64,000 nt of DNA from Carex sylvatica (GCA_964058845.1 CAXKVR010000118.1:84501-148500); one strand, 5' to 3'; counted from the stretch's first letter, positions 22,931 through 35,160 are shown. Numbers and translations are program-made. Notes: generated from the sequence alone by a model not told the origin.

Positions 22931-24368
22931 GTGGATAGAAATGATTATAGTGTAGAATAAATTAATTAAAAAGGAATTTGATCCCTTTTAGGAAAGAAAG
23001 CTAATGAAAGTTGTGACCATATGAGAAATTGCATCACCATTCTGCTATTTCGAGCATGGAGAAATGAAAGCGGTGATCATTCTCCAAAATTAGCTGTCTT
23101 TGTCCGGTTACTAAATAACCGGACATATGGCTCCTTTCCAGTTATTTAGTGTAACATCATGAAAAATTAAGTAATTATTATTTATTTACAAGACATTTTC
23201 ATAATATAATAAAGATTATAGTTTTGTTAGAAGCAGAAATTAAATAATAAAATTACCATTTATGTTTTATTCTTAAAACTTGAATTTGCCCGTACAAGTT
23301 TCTAGATTTACTTCATTTCCTAAACTATAAATTAAATTTGATAGAGTTAGTTTCTATCTATACTTTATTTCTAAATTATGAACAAAACGAGAATTTTATC
23401 AAAGAATGGCTAGAAATGATTATAGTGTAGAATAAATTAATTAAAAAGGAATTTTATCCCTTTTAGGCAAGAAAGCTAATGAAAGCTGTGACCATATGAG
23501 AGATTGTATCACCATTCTGCTATTTTGCTCTCTACATGCCAAGCTTGGAGAAATGAAAGCGGTGATCATTCTCCAAAAAATAGCTATGTCTTTGTTCGAT
23601 TACTAAATTACCGGACGAATGGCTTTTTTCCAGTTATTTAGTGTAACATCATGAAAAATTAAGTAATTATTATTTATTTACAAGACATTTTCATAATATA
23701 ATAAAGATTATAGTTTTTGTTAGAAGCAGAAATTAAATAATAAAATTACCATTTATGTTTTATTCTTAAAACTTGAATTTGCCCGTACAAGTTTCTAGAT
23801 TTACTTTATTTCCTAAACTATAAATTAAATTTGATAGAGTTACTTTCTATTTATACTTTATTTCTAAATTATGAAAAAAAAAAAATTATCAAAGAGTGGC
23901 TAGAAATGATTATAGTGTAGAATAAATTAATTAAAAAGGAATTTGATTCCTTTTAGGAAAGAAAGCTAATGAAAGCTCTGACCATATGAGAGATTGCATC
24001 ACCATTCTGCTATTTCGCTCTCTATATGCCAAGCATAGAGAAATGAAAGGGGTGATCATTCTCCAAAAATTAGCTATGTCTTTGTCCGGTTACTAAATAA
24101 CTGGACAAATGGCTCATTTTCAGTTATTTAGTGTAACATCATGAAAAATTAAGTAATTATTATTTATTTACAAGACATTTTCATAATATAATAAAGATTA
24201 TAATTTTTGTTAGAAGCAGAAATTAAATAATAAAATTACCATTTATGTTTTATTCTTAAAACTTGAATTTGTCCGTACAAGTTTTTAAATTTACTTCATT
24301 TCCTAAATTATAAATGAAATTTGATAGAGTTAGTTTCTATTCATACCTTATTTCTAAATTATGAACAA
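22931..24368 (+). repeat. Tandem triplication of a unit of about 480 bp
   Basis: Three head-to-tail copies start at about 22931, 23404 and 23897, each with TAGAAATGATTATAGTGTAG. Each then carries CACCATTCTGCTATTT, TCCGGTTACTAAAT or a close variant, and AACATCATGAAAAATTAAGT in the same order. Copies differ by small indels and point changes. No reading frame is conserved. Confidence 0.92.
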
Positions 24369-24662
24369 AAATTATTGAGACGCATCCCATGCTCCCTAAA
24401 TTCCCGCCCCCTCCCTAATTGACTTTTTTGTTGTTCGAGCAATAATTTTATTTGTCTATTTGACTAATTTGCAAAAATATACAATTATTGAATTTTACGA
24501 TTTCTTCTATTTTTGAAAGATATGTAGATTCAAGTCAAATGAAATTGCAATATGAAATACTTCGACTGAAGAAATCATGAAGACACTTATCAAAAATATA
24601 AATTGTAAAATCTTAAATTTGGTAAAGTGTATTTGAGGTTGTTTAAATAGGGGGACAAACAT

Positions 24663-25717
24663 TGGTAATGTTTCTAAAACGTTGTAACGTTTTCAGTCTA
24701 TCAGAAATGCTGAAGAAACAGCTTGATCAAACTCAGAAACAACCTAAAATGTTATAACGTTTTCACAAAACGTTACAACGTTTTAGGAATGTCAGAACTG
24801 CTGGAGCACAGCTGTATAGAATCAACTTTAAGCGTTGTAATGGTTTTATAAACATTGTAACGTTTTAAGAATGTCAGAACGTTAAGTACAGCTGTATTTA
24901 AATTCAAAATTCAAGAAATAAACGTTGTAACGTTTGTCAATAGTTACAACGATTTACTTAAATCATCGTTGTAACGTATGACAAAAGTTGTAACGTTTTA
25001 ATTAAATCTGAGCTTCAGAAATTCCTGTTTTTTTATCAAGTTTGAGTCAGTGCAAATAATTACGTAACATTTTACAATCGTTGTAACGATTTGATCAATC
25101 TCGCAGAAAAAGAAAACCTAAATTCAAAATTGAGCTAAAACGTTATAACGTTTTATCAAACGTCTGTAACGTTTTAAGTCAAATTGCTCTTTCTGGAGCT
25201 GTCTCTATAAATAAAGAAGTGGGGTCTCTTCCCCACTCAACCTAGCCGCCTCTAAAACTGCAAAGTCTATTTTATGTGAGCTAGAGTTCCTCCATTGTTG
25301 TGGAGCTTAAAACTTCAATATCTCTCAAACAACCTCAAATCACTTCACTAATCTTGATTTAGAGTATGTTAGAGTGATTTATTGAGTGTTTCTCTTTTGG
25401 AGATTTTACTTTGAGACTTCATTCTCATCTTCTTGAGTTGTTCGTGTGACTTTCCTTAATTGTAAGGGCTCATCTCTAGTTGGCCGTGTGGCTTCCCTTG
25501 GTTGTAAGGGCTCGCCGGTTCACAAGTTGTAAACATTTCGTATTGAGTAATAGAAAGACGCACCTAGAAGAGGTTGCAACGTTCCGGAGATGTAGGCCTT
25601 TGTTTTGCCGAACTCCGTTATCACCCCGAGTGTCAATTTCTCTAAACTCATTTATTTACTTTCAATTGCATTAATTTTCAGTTTTTAGAGTAATTAGTAA
25701 TGTCCCCAATAGTTACA
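24663..25717 (+). mobile_element. Probable solo LTR of a retrotransposon (copia-like), about 1055 bp
   Basis: The 5' half contains about fifteen copies of AACGTTGTAACGTTTT-like motifs (24670-25180). A promoter-like CTCTATAAATAAAG lies at about 25203. A transcribed-region-like half follows, with GTAAGGGCTCGCCGGTTCAC and CCGAACTCCGTTATCACC near 25505-25625, phrases typical of plant copia LTR 3' parts. The element could run from TGGTAATG to GTTACA, with ACAT on both sides, but the duplication is short, so the ends are tentative. No internal retrotransposon domain or second LTR is present in the window. Confidence 0.6.
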
Positions 25718-27369
25718 ACATTTGTAACCCATTTGCATATATTAACTTCCCTGCTGTATAAATAATTTTGAATCATAACTATTCCCTTTTAATTATTCCC
25801 TGCCATAACTCCCTCCCCGGCCCCCATCTATTCTGATTTACATCACCAAATTCAAATGATTTGATTAAACTCATATGAATTCGCTCTCTCCTCTGTTTGG
25901 ATCCGACCCTCTCTATTTTTTATAAATAGAGATATATCGAAGAAATATTGTGTTGATATTTGATATCAATTATTAAAAGTCCAATTCGAGCTCTCTGATT
26001 CGAACTCCGACTACGTCGCAATGATTCTGAACTGTTGTTGCAAACCGAATAAAATTCTGAATATCTCGCTATCAGGTAACCGAACTTCTCTGTAATATGT
26101 GTTTTTATTTTTATATAGTTTATTTGAATATTGGTATTGCATATTGGATTATGATGACATATTTAACGGGATAGCGGATCTGAGGTTAAAATTTGATATG
26201 TGATTGTAGTCTCCCACTGTATTGTGACATATCAAATTGTAGTTAAAACCCACAATAATCATCTATATCAGGTTTGATAGTATTGAGATATAGTTAAAAC
26301 CCACTGTTAAAATTTGATATGTGATTGTAGTCTCCACAGTAGTCTCCCACTGTTTAATAGATTTTTCAGTAGTTAAAACCCACTGTATTGAGATATTGTC
26401 ACATCTCCCAATATCATCTGTTTGATAGTTAAAATCCACAATAATCATCTATATCAGTATACCCCTACACAGCTGTATATTCCTAACAGTATTGCCACCA
26501 CAGTTAAACCTTTTGATTTGCCTGTGCAGCCATTATTTGCGGATCAGCCCCTGTACCTTCAAAAACTATACTATTCCGGTTGTTCCAAATATACCAATAG
26601 CCTGCAAAGAAGTAAACACCCACTTTCTTTGTCACAATCCAACCCCTACAAGCTTTGAGTGTGTTTGTAAGCATGGCTTGTACGGAGTGACCATCATAAA
26701 TGATTCTAAAGCCTAATAATAAATTGACGTATTATCACCGGTTAAATATGCAGTCATAATTTGATATGTATTTGTGTGGATTAATCCAACATATTTGAAT
26801 GGTTGTTAAATTAAGTCAATTATAAAGAAGCACGTCGTTAAATAACCGCTTACTGAACTTTGTAGTTAACTCCGTTTTATAATTTTTGTTTTATTTTTGT
26901 TGACAACGTAAGTTGACAGGATAAAGAAAATTATGATTATGCTGTTATAATTACCCTCCGAATGATCGAAATCTGAGTTGTGACAATATCTCAACCTGAT
27001 ATAAATTTTTATTGTTTTGTTACATTTTAAATTAAGTTTTGAGTGTACCTACAATTTCATAAATTTTAAAAATTATTAAATGTGTACTATATATTTCACA
27101 GAATCTCCATATCTTTGTTTGTTGTGTATTGATTGTACGAATATCACTAATCGTTTCAGACTCCAACAATTTCATAAATTTTGATTAAAATAATATATAA
27201 TATTCACTAGATATATATTAATAGTGTATATCCTTTTGATATTTGATTACATTGTAAGCTGGTTTCATCTTATCATTCAAACATTCTCTTTAATTATTTT
27301 GTTATCATATTAAATAGAATTTTTTTTAAATTAATAACTTTAATTTAATTATATTTAAAAGAATTTTTG
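25718..27369. other. Intergenic DNA with small local repeats
   Basis: Between 26170 and 26460 the phrases TTTGATATGTGATTGTAGTC, AGTTAAAACCCACTGT and ACAATAATCATCTATATCAG each occur two or more times in a scrambled order. Near 27000-27260 diverged copies of the 113-bp repeat type appear. Overlapping short frames at 26422-26716 have no recognised features. Confidence 0.5.
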
Positions 27370-28620
27370 TATCACATATGAGTCAAAAACTTTTGTATTT
27401 CTTTATATAAAATATCCAAAACAAATTCTCAATTGAAAATAAAATCCTGGAGAACAAAAACTATGTATCAATTCATATTACGTTCAAATATATTATGAAA
27501 AGATATGCAAAAAATAACCTCTCGAATAATTGATTTCCTCTAATTTCTAACATATAACATAATATTATATGAGTTAATATTTTGTTAAATAATAAATATA
27601 CTATTATTTTTTAAATGAATTTGAAATAAATTTATTTTAACTCAGAAGCAATTTATTCTTTTGCACTTGATTTTTTATAGTAGTTAGGTTTGTTGCTTAA
27701 AATGCAGCAAAAAAAATAAAATAAAAATGTATGACGAACGGAAACAAATGAATGATTCTACATTCCATATATGTGACAATTGCTATATGGGGAATTTCAC
27801 GTATACCCCTCAAAAACTTCAAAATTACGTATTTCCCCCTCTAAAATTTAAAATTACTTATTTCTCCCTCTAAACTTCAAAAACTCACAAATTTATCCAT
27901 TTTATTGTATTTTATATTAAAACTCATTCTAAAATTTTAAAATACTCATTTTACCTTTTATTAAAAGCATATAAAGCCCGTCAAACTCAAATTTAAATCT
28001 AAAGAGTTCATCTACCGTTCGATCCGCGTGCATTGCATTAAGATATGTGCATAGTGCTTCAATATTTGTGCTGATCTAGCATGCAGGATCTTAAAGCAAT
28101 ATTGATTCGTGTGCATTGCATGAAGATCTGTGCATGTCGCTTCAATATACGTGCTTGTTCGCATCAAGATTTTTACTGATCTTGCGCACGCATATTTAAA
28201 AACAGTTTGGACCGTTGAAAAATTGTTTAGATTCAAATTTGAATTTGTTGGGCTTCATATAATTTTAGTAAAGGATAAAATAGATATTTTATAAATTTAG
28301 AATGACTTTTAATATAAAAGACAATAAAATGGATAAATTTGTGAGTATTTGAAGTTTAGAGGGATGAATATGTAATTTTAAACTTTAGAAGGGGAAATAT
28401 GTATACGTGAAATTCCCCCCTTGTTATAATTGTGTGATTCGTTCTGTTATTGGGCTTGTTGGGCCTGCTCGTACGACTACTCTCGGTCTCTCCGTTTATT
28501 TTTTCCTAGGCGGTCAGTAATAGGTTCCTTTGGAGATAAGAACCATGGTGACCCAAGATGATGTATAAACTGAATCATCTTCATATGAAATTCAATATTT
28601 TTCTTTTTCTTTTTGGTCTT
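27370..28620 (+). repeat. Duplicated intergenic segment, copy 2 (partner 18530-19500)
   Basis: It matches 18530-19500 in order on both sides of a 632-bp private insertion. Similarity resumes at GTGTGATTCG and runs through GGTGACCCAA to about 28620. Confidence 0.85.
27789..28420. mobile_element. Mutator-like MITE, about 630 bp, private to this copy
   Basis: It starts GGGGAATTTCACGTATAC and ends with the complementary GTATACGTGAAATTCCCC. The arms remain complementary for about 190 bases. The paralogous segment near 19018 lacks it, confirming an insertion. The flanks TTGCTATAT and TTGTTATAA match at 7 of 9 positions, consistent with an aged 9-bp duplication. The centre repeats GTGCATTGCAT and AGATCTGTGCAT motifs. 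Confidence 0.82.
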
Positions 28621-29194
28621 ACGTTAATATGCATATTGCAAATTGATTTGTACTATGAATGAATATTTTTAATTTTATAGTTCAAATAATTGATATGAAT
28701 CATTCAATATAATTTTCATATGACTATATTATTGCAAACTTAATTATATATTTTTTAGAAAAATTTTACTATTTTTTTATGATCTAAATTTTTTAGATTA
28801 CGTGATTCTAAAAGATATAAAGTTGATCTACACATACATTTTTAAATAGTTTAAATTAATTATTAAAATTTTGAAAATAAAAATATTAATCATAGTACAT
28901 ATCAATATCCACTATGCATAGTACCATGCATAACCAAACTCTTATATTTTGTCAATTGTCTAAGTTACTCTCTCCTAGCGGATCCCAAAAACATCCAGAC
29001 TCAATTATATCCAAAACCCAATATAAGTTTTTATTTTTATTGTGGAATGGTCGGTACGTACTTGATTAAAATATCCTCACGTCCAGCTTGATAAAATAAA
29101 ATAATTAAATGAAGAAACACGTGATATTTGGTTAATTCGTGATTTTTTTTTATGTTAATAGAACTTCATTCAAAATATTATTTTAAAAAAAATA
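28621..29194. other. Intergenic DNA, nothing recognised
   Basis: A/T-rich with no supported gene or repeat boundary. Confidence 0.5.
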
Positions 29195-29790
29195 TATTCA
29201 GTGAAATACTAAATATATCTCAATTTGGTATACTATTTTATTGTTTTGTTACATTATAAGTTAAGTTATGACTATCATTTCGATTTCATAAACTTTTAAA
29301 CGAAAAAATATTGAATGTTTACTAAACGTATATCTAGTATTCTCTTTTATGGTTTTGCTATATTGTAAAATAAGTTTCAAATATCGTTCCAATTTCATTA
29401 ATTTTAAACAAAAAACTATTTAATGTTTGCAAAATATATCTCAATCTGATATTTTTTTTTACTGTTTTGTTACATAATAAGATAAGTTTTGACTGTTATT
29501 TCAATTTAATAAATTCTGAATAAATTAAATGTTGAATATTTTCTCAATATATCTCAATCTGATATAATATTTTATAGGTTTCTTATATTAATTGTAAGCT
29601 AAATTTTGGCTGTCCTTCTAATTTCATAAAATTTTATACGAAATAATTATTAAATATTTACTAAATTTATTCAATCCGATATACTCCTTTATTTTTTTGC
29701 TATATTGTAAGACAAGTTTTGACAATTATTTTCATTTTATAAATTTCAAACAAAAAATATTTAATGTTTACTATAATACAGCCTAAAATT
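29195..29790. repeat. Diverged tandem repeat, period about 113 bp, five copies
   Basis: The landmark TCTCAATCTGATAT or a variant recurs at about 29218, 29332, 29439, 29551 and 29669. After it each copy has TTTTGTTACATTGTAAG or similar, then TTTCATAAATTTTAAAC, then AATATTGAATGTTTACTAA. Single related copies lie near 20390, 21335 and 27000, so this is a locally dispersed family. Confidence 0.82.
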
Positions 29791-31971
29791 GGGCCTGCTT
29801 GCATAAATTCATGTTTCCGTAGCAATCTCTTCATGATTAATTGATTATGTACTAATGTCATTATGGCAACATGCTTTATTCTATTCAAATTTTGCACATA
29901 TCCCGGGAAATATCTTACAATTAAAAAAATGCAAAGATTTGGACATCCTTTTGGTACAATCTCCAGTATAAATATAAACTTTTAAAAACCACCAACCAAC
30001 TTTATTCCTTTTCTGGATCTTTTGTGCCATTTATTATGTTGCGTGCACAATAGGTGTGATATATCATATATCTGACCTATAAAAATAAATCGGCTATTAT
30101 TTCAAGAGAATAACACTAACCTGCTATTTCGATTCTAACTGTTCAAAATTTTCAATGTACCAGTTTTAATGTATAAACTTTTATGTGAGAATCTCAACGT
30201 AGATCAATGGTTGAAATTGAAATAATAGGTTCATGTTATTCCTTTGAAATAACATCGGATTAATTTCCTGACCTATAAATACAAGTAGCAATAAATTACA
30301 ATAGTATTATACCTATTAACAAAAAGAACAATATAGAACAATATATAGTTATATAGTAAAGGAAGGACCTGTTTGAAACTTAGTCAGGATATGACATACA
30401 TGCACAGAAATTACTATATAAGATTACAAGGACATGACATACATGCACAGGAATTACTATAGATAAAATAGTTTCATAGAATCTCTATGTGCTCATTCTT
30501 CCAAACCTTTTTCAAACAGATGACTATACTAGTAAACTTCTCTATAGTTGTTTAATAAAGAAGCTACTAAGTGTCTACAGAGATTACTCATACTAATACA
30601 AATTAATCAACAAATATATTTGTGAGATCATTTGATATATCTTAAAATATATTAATTCATTTTAAATACAAATTGATTGCATATACACAAATTATAATAA
30701 ATTACAAAAAATAGTCATTTGATGCAGACCTAGTTAAAAAGAATTAATTCTTATCGTACCATCACATTTTAGGTACTATACAATCATTTGAATAAAAAAT
30801 GTTGTAATTATCACAATTAGTAATGTGATATCTGAAACTTAATAATAAAAAACTTACGCTATTAGTTATGACATGTACATTTATATATTTAAATTATTTT
30901 ACGTGCAATATTTAATAACATTTATGATACGTAGAATTTTAAAAAAAACAGTTATGAAATATGCAACTTTTAGCATTAACAAAGATGTGTTAAAACCAAA
31001 TATTTTAATTTTACCATTAAAAAAAATCAAATAACGACAAAATCAAAGAAATTTCATTTTTGACACAGTCGTAGTTTCAAATTGTGGACAAAAATGGAGT
31101 GTCCACAGCCTTTTTTTTCCAGTGTTTTTGATCAAAATTTTGTTTTCAACGTTTTTTGATTGACCAACAAATTTTGAGGGCCCACAAACTTTGCTGCAGC
31201 GGCTTTGATTAGGAAAAAAAATTTGTTGTCCTTAGCTTCAAATTACAGACACTCCATTTTCTGTCTGTAGTTTAAAATTGTTGTTATATCAAAAATAAAA
31301 TATTTACAAATTCATGGTTATTTGGTTTGTCTTTTTTTTTAATGGTAAAAATAAAAATTCCGGATACAATTTCTCATATAGAGTTTTAGAGACGTGGCAA
31401 TTGCCCAATAAGAGGAACAAATTGGGGAGTTGTATCAGCTCCTCTTTATCTTTCTTTCTCTCTCAGTCCCTTCCAAAACCATTTTCAGACAAATTTAAAC
31501 TACTAGCAATTAAATAAACAAAAATCCTAAAAATATCAAATTCTTTCTCTCTCATGCGCAGTCACACTTTTCTTAAACCCTAACCTCCAACCTTTAAATA
31601 CAATTTAAACCTCCCTTTCTCTCTCTAACAAACAAACAAACAAACAAAAGAAGAACAACACCATTCTCACTTGGTAACCGAAATAAATTGCTCTTTTCTC
31701 ATTTCTCTTTCCATGCGCCGCTTTGAACAGCATCACTTTTACTTTAAACAGCGCTGTATATAATACGACTCTATATAGTATATGGTATATAGATATATAC
31801 CATGGAATTCAAAATTTTAACCATATATAAGTAAAAAAAAATTTACAGCACTTGAGAAAAATGCACGTGTAGTCTGTTAGTGTGGCAGTGGCACAGTGAA
31901 AAATGGAAAGCTTTTTCTCTCTTTTTTGACAAATTGGAACCAGGGGTAAATTAGTCATTAGAGAAATATCT
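29791..31971. other. Intergenic DNA with one possible inverted-repeat element
   Basis: Near 31050-31300 two arms are inverted: TGGACAAAAATGGAGTGTCC on the left and CAGACACTCCATTTTCTGTC on the right. They flank text rich in TTTTTGAT. A pyrimidine-rich stretch with AAACAAACAAACAAAC lies at about 31625-31650. GACATACATGCACAG is duplicated near 30390 and 30437. No gene is supported. Confidence 0.5.
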
Positions 31972-32540
31972 GGGAAGCTCATCTGCTCATGGATGAGTCC
32001 GTACACGAAAGTAACTCAAAGTTTGAGTTTTGATCAGGACCGTCCGATCCAATAAAACCGAGGTGAAATGTATGGCTTGCTTTAAATGCGTGCTAATACA
32101 GATCGGACGCCCTGGATCCAAACTATAAATTTGAGGTACCTTAGGTGAATGAGAAGCACCTTTTTTTTTATGTGAAGTATGAGAAACACCTGCGAAGCTG
32201 ATTTACACGTCCGAGTCCGATCCACTGAAGTAACTCAAAGTTTGAGTTTCGATCCATCCGACCCGAGACACGGCTTGCTTTAAAATTCGTGCTGAAACAG
32301 ATCGAACGTTTTGGATCCAAACTCTAAATTTGAGGTACCTTTGATCATATGAGAAATACCTGGGAAGCTCATCTGCTCATGGCCGAGTTAATCCACTGAA
32401 GTAAACCAAAATTTGAGTTTTGATCAAGACTGTTCAATCAGAATAGGGGCCAATCCGTCGCTTTAATATTCGTGCTAATGCAGATTGGACAGTCGAGATC
32501 CAAACTCAAAATTTGAGCTACCCTAGGTGTTATGATTTCG
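31972..32540. repeat. Three tandem fold-back repeats directly upstream of a gene
   Basis: Copies at about 31972-32160, 32190-32355 and 32361-32540 each contain GAAGCTCATCTGCTCATGG or a variant. Each then has GTAACTCAAAGTTTGAGTTT, a TTCGTGCTAATACAGAT-like centre, and finally CAAACTCAAAATTTGAGGTA. The two edges of each unit are partly complementary. The same family is scattered through 36-47 kb. The last copy ends about 165 bp before the start codon at 32706, so it probably overlaps the promoter. Confidence 0.82.
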
Positions 32541-32705
32541 CTCATGACCTGGGTTGTTCAAAACGAAGTAAAGCTCTGCTCACAACGAAACAGTAGTTCT
32601 TCTAAGTAACCTTTTTACCTCTGATCCTCTCTCTCAGGAAGCCCCAAATCTTTTCTCCTCCTCTTCTCTGAGAACTGAGAGCTCTCTCTCTCTTTCTGCA
32701 CTGGA

Positions 32706-33110
32706 ATGGACGCGGCATTTCCTCCACCTCCGCCACCTTTACCAACGGCGATGATCCATCGATCGTACGGCGGGAACTCATTCGGGCCGTTGATTGTAGC
32801 TCTGGCCGTGATCACTGTGCTGGGTGCCTTGGCGGTGTTCATGGGTCGGATTTGTTTCGGGCGAAGAACTGTTTTCGGGTACGGGCGCTATGATTTGGAA
32901 GCTTGGGTTGAAACCAAGTGCGCGTCTTGTGTTGATGGGAGAATGGATGTGGCTATTCCCAGACCTCGCCACGTGGCACCACCTCCTCCTCCTCCTCCCG
33001 CCACGGTAGAACCGCCACCACCTGTCGAGGTGGAGACTACGAACGGAGCTCCTCCTGTGGTGGAGAAAGAATTACCAGGGCAACAACCGGGGATGAATTC
33101 GGAGTCATGA
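32706..33110 (+). CDS. Small proline-rich single-pass membrane protein, plant family of unknown function
   Basis: An intronless frame for 134 residues. The N-terminus has a run of prolines (6-13). Residues 27-47 are one hydrophobic transmembrane segment. Directly after it comes a cysteine-containing stretch, RICFGRRTVFGYGRYDLEAW (48-67), then VETKCASCVDG (68-78) with a CxxC pair. The tail (90-134) is rich in proline, valine and glutamate. The RR-GYG-YD-E-W-E-KC-SC-DG spacing resembles a family of short uncharacterised plant membrane proteins that I know only by pattern. The coding region is GC-richer than its surroundings, which supports a real gene. The leader from about 32620 is rich in CTCTCT. 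The start is the first ATG of the frame. An opposite-strand open frame exists but lacks such features. Confidence 0.85.
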   Translation: MDAAFPPPPPPLPTAMIHRSYGGNSFGPLIVALAVITVLGALAVFMGRICFGRRTVFGYGRYDLEAWVETKCASCVDGRMDVAIPRPRHVAPPPPPPPATVEPPPPVEVETTNGAPPVVEKELPGQQPGMNSES

Positions 33111-34619
33111 ACCAAATCTTGGATGGTGGTATTTGATTCTTTTTTTCATTTTTTTTCCTTTTGTCAAGTTTTTGGTATTTTTCAGAACTAGAGGGGGTTA
33201 TTTGTTTATTTGTTGGGACGAAGAAGAAGGAAAAAAAAAAAGTTGGTGAAGTTCTTTAATTTGATGTAACTGTACCACCTTTTTTTTTTTGTCAAGATCA
33301 AAAGAATAGTCACATTAATTTTTCATAGCACGAATCTTGATGCAATCAAACGGTTTAAGATTCGCTGAGAATTTTTATTGTACCTGGTTGGTACAGGCAT
33401 GGTACCAACCTCAAATATTAGAATGTACAGTGTTGTCTCTAGCAACATGTAAACAATAATTAGGTTCAAGTGATTCCTTTCATGGAATATTTTAAATTTC
33501 TGAAGTTCACTAGATTAGAGATTTGCTTGCCTAAAAATGAATCAAGGTTCAGCTTTTCATTTATTAATGTTTTCATTGAATGTGTCAGTGAGAAATAAAA
33601 GCTGGATTTAGTCAATGATTCTGCAATTGAGGATCAATTTAGACCTGTACTGTACCGTATAAGTGAAATATGCAAAAATTGCACAAAAATTTCTGGTTTG
33701 TACCACAAAAAATATCTGCTGGGTCAAGTGTACACTAGTTGGTTGAATCCCATATTACCAGTATAAGTTCGAGACTTCTCGACTCATGAAGTGCTACGAT
33801 GAAAAAACAATGACTATAATTTCCTATTACAATGTGTACCAGTAGCAATATTTGTAATTTCTGATACCAGTTAGCACATTTTCGGGTGACCCTTGAAGTA
33901 TTATGTAATTAATACCCTACCTGTTATTTTCCATTGTGAACTAAGAACGCTAGTGTTGGTTTTTGCCAGTATTTATAAACATAATTTATACAATCATTTA
34001 CAGATGCAAAAAATTAAAAACAACACTAACTTAAACAAACATGAAATAAAGATACAAATGGTCAGATATGGTTCATAAATTCATATAATTATTAGCTGTA
34101 CTCACCGAAATTTTGAATAACATTTATGTTGTGCCCAGTTTTGAGGCACATAATTTCAGATACCAGCAGCAGTTTTACCAGAACTTGTCCAATTAGCATT
34201 TAATGCTAGCACTTGGTCTTTTTTGCTTGGGATCATCTACAAAGTCACTTCGGAGTAGGTCCGGTGCCCATTGGACCTACTTTGGTTCGATGGGTGATCT
34301 GGCCATCCAATTGCATCAAGAATCGTGTGCTCCGTATTAAAATTCGTATGAGTTTTTATCAATTTTCGTGCGCACAGATCTTAATGCTAATAGTACGGTG
34401 ATAGAGCTAATTGAATCTAAAAGTAGTTCAATGCCCATTGGACCTACTATCTCCTACAAAGTTGCTCCATAAATAAATGAACTTCTGAATATATGATTAA
34501 AGAAATGTATATTTTTTTTTTCATTGTTGTTTAGCCCACTAAAATTTGATTTTTCACTTTAGCTTTGAAGTTTACAAAAATTTATTTCTTCAAGTTAGTG
34601 TTAGTGGCACTGTTATAGA
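33111..34619. other. 3' flank and intergenic DNA, no further gene
   Basis: The first 150 bases probably hold the 3' untranslated region of the membrane protein gene, being T-rich. Beyond that, GGTTGGTACAGGCATGGTACCAACC at 33386-33410 is a short perfect or near-perfect palindrome. A small inverted pair, CCCATTGGACCTACT, occurs twice in direct orientation at 34267 and 34433. No gene is seen. Confidence 0.45.
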
Positions 34620-34701
34620 GATAGGTAGTTAACTAACTAGGAACAAAATGTAGTAATATACTATCTTGGGCAGAGCAATCATATATATATATATATACAC
34701 A

Positions 34702-35122
34702 GAGTTTGGGTACTTTACTTACATAAGCATACGAGGATATATGCTTATGAGTAATTTTTTCATTTTCAAAATCCCAAAAGTCGATCTGAACTGTTAGATG
34801 TAATCTCTACATTGAAATGTGCTTGGAGACCAAATTTTATATTTTTCTGAATTTTTTTACTATTTATTAAGCCACTTTGAAAATCGCTGATCCAACGGTG
34901 GCTTAACAAAACAGTAAAATCAGAAACTACCGTTGGATCAGCGATTTTCAAAGTGGCTTAATAAATAGTAAAAAAATTCAGAAAAATGTAAAATATGGTC
35001 TCCAAGCACATTTCAATGTAGAGATCACATCTAACAGTTCATATCGACTTTTGGGATTTTGAAAACGAAAAAATTACTTATAAGTATATACCCCTCATAT
35101 GCTTATGTAAGTACCCAACCTC
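34702..35122. mobile_element. Fold-back MITE, 421 bp, nearly complete palindrome
   Basis: The ends GAGTTTGGGTAC and GTACCCAACCTC are inverted, followed inward by TTACATAAGCATA and its complement. The arms pair almost to the middle: AAGCCACTTTGAAAATCGCT near 34869 is matched by AGCGATTTTCAAAGTGGCTT near 34940. It contains the shared motif GTGCTTGGAGACCAAATTTT. It is flanked by AT and CT microsatellites, so no target duplication can be read. Confidence 0.85.
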
Positions 35123-35160
35123 TCTCTCTCTCTATATATATATATACATACATATATATA

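Noticed and set aside
26422..26716. Two overlapping open frames of 74-78 residues
   Set aside because: They lie beside scrambled short repeats, overlap in different frames and have no recognisable protein pattern.
28012..28236. Minus-strand 74-residue frame
   Set aside because: It lies in the centre of a Mutator-like MITE and consists of repeated GTGCATTGCAT-type motifs.
32615..33115. Minus-strand frames over the membrane protein gene
   Set aside because: They are glycine-rich mirror images of proline codons on the plus strand.
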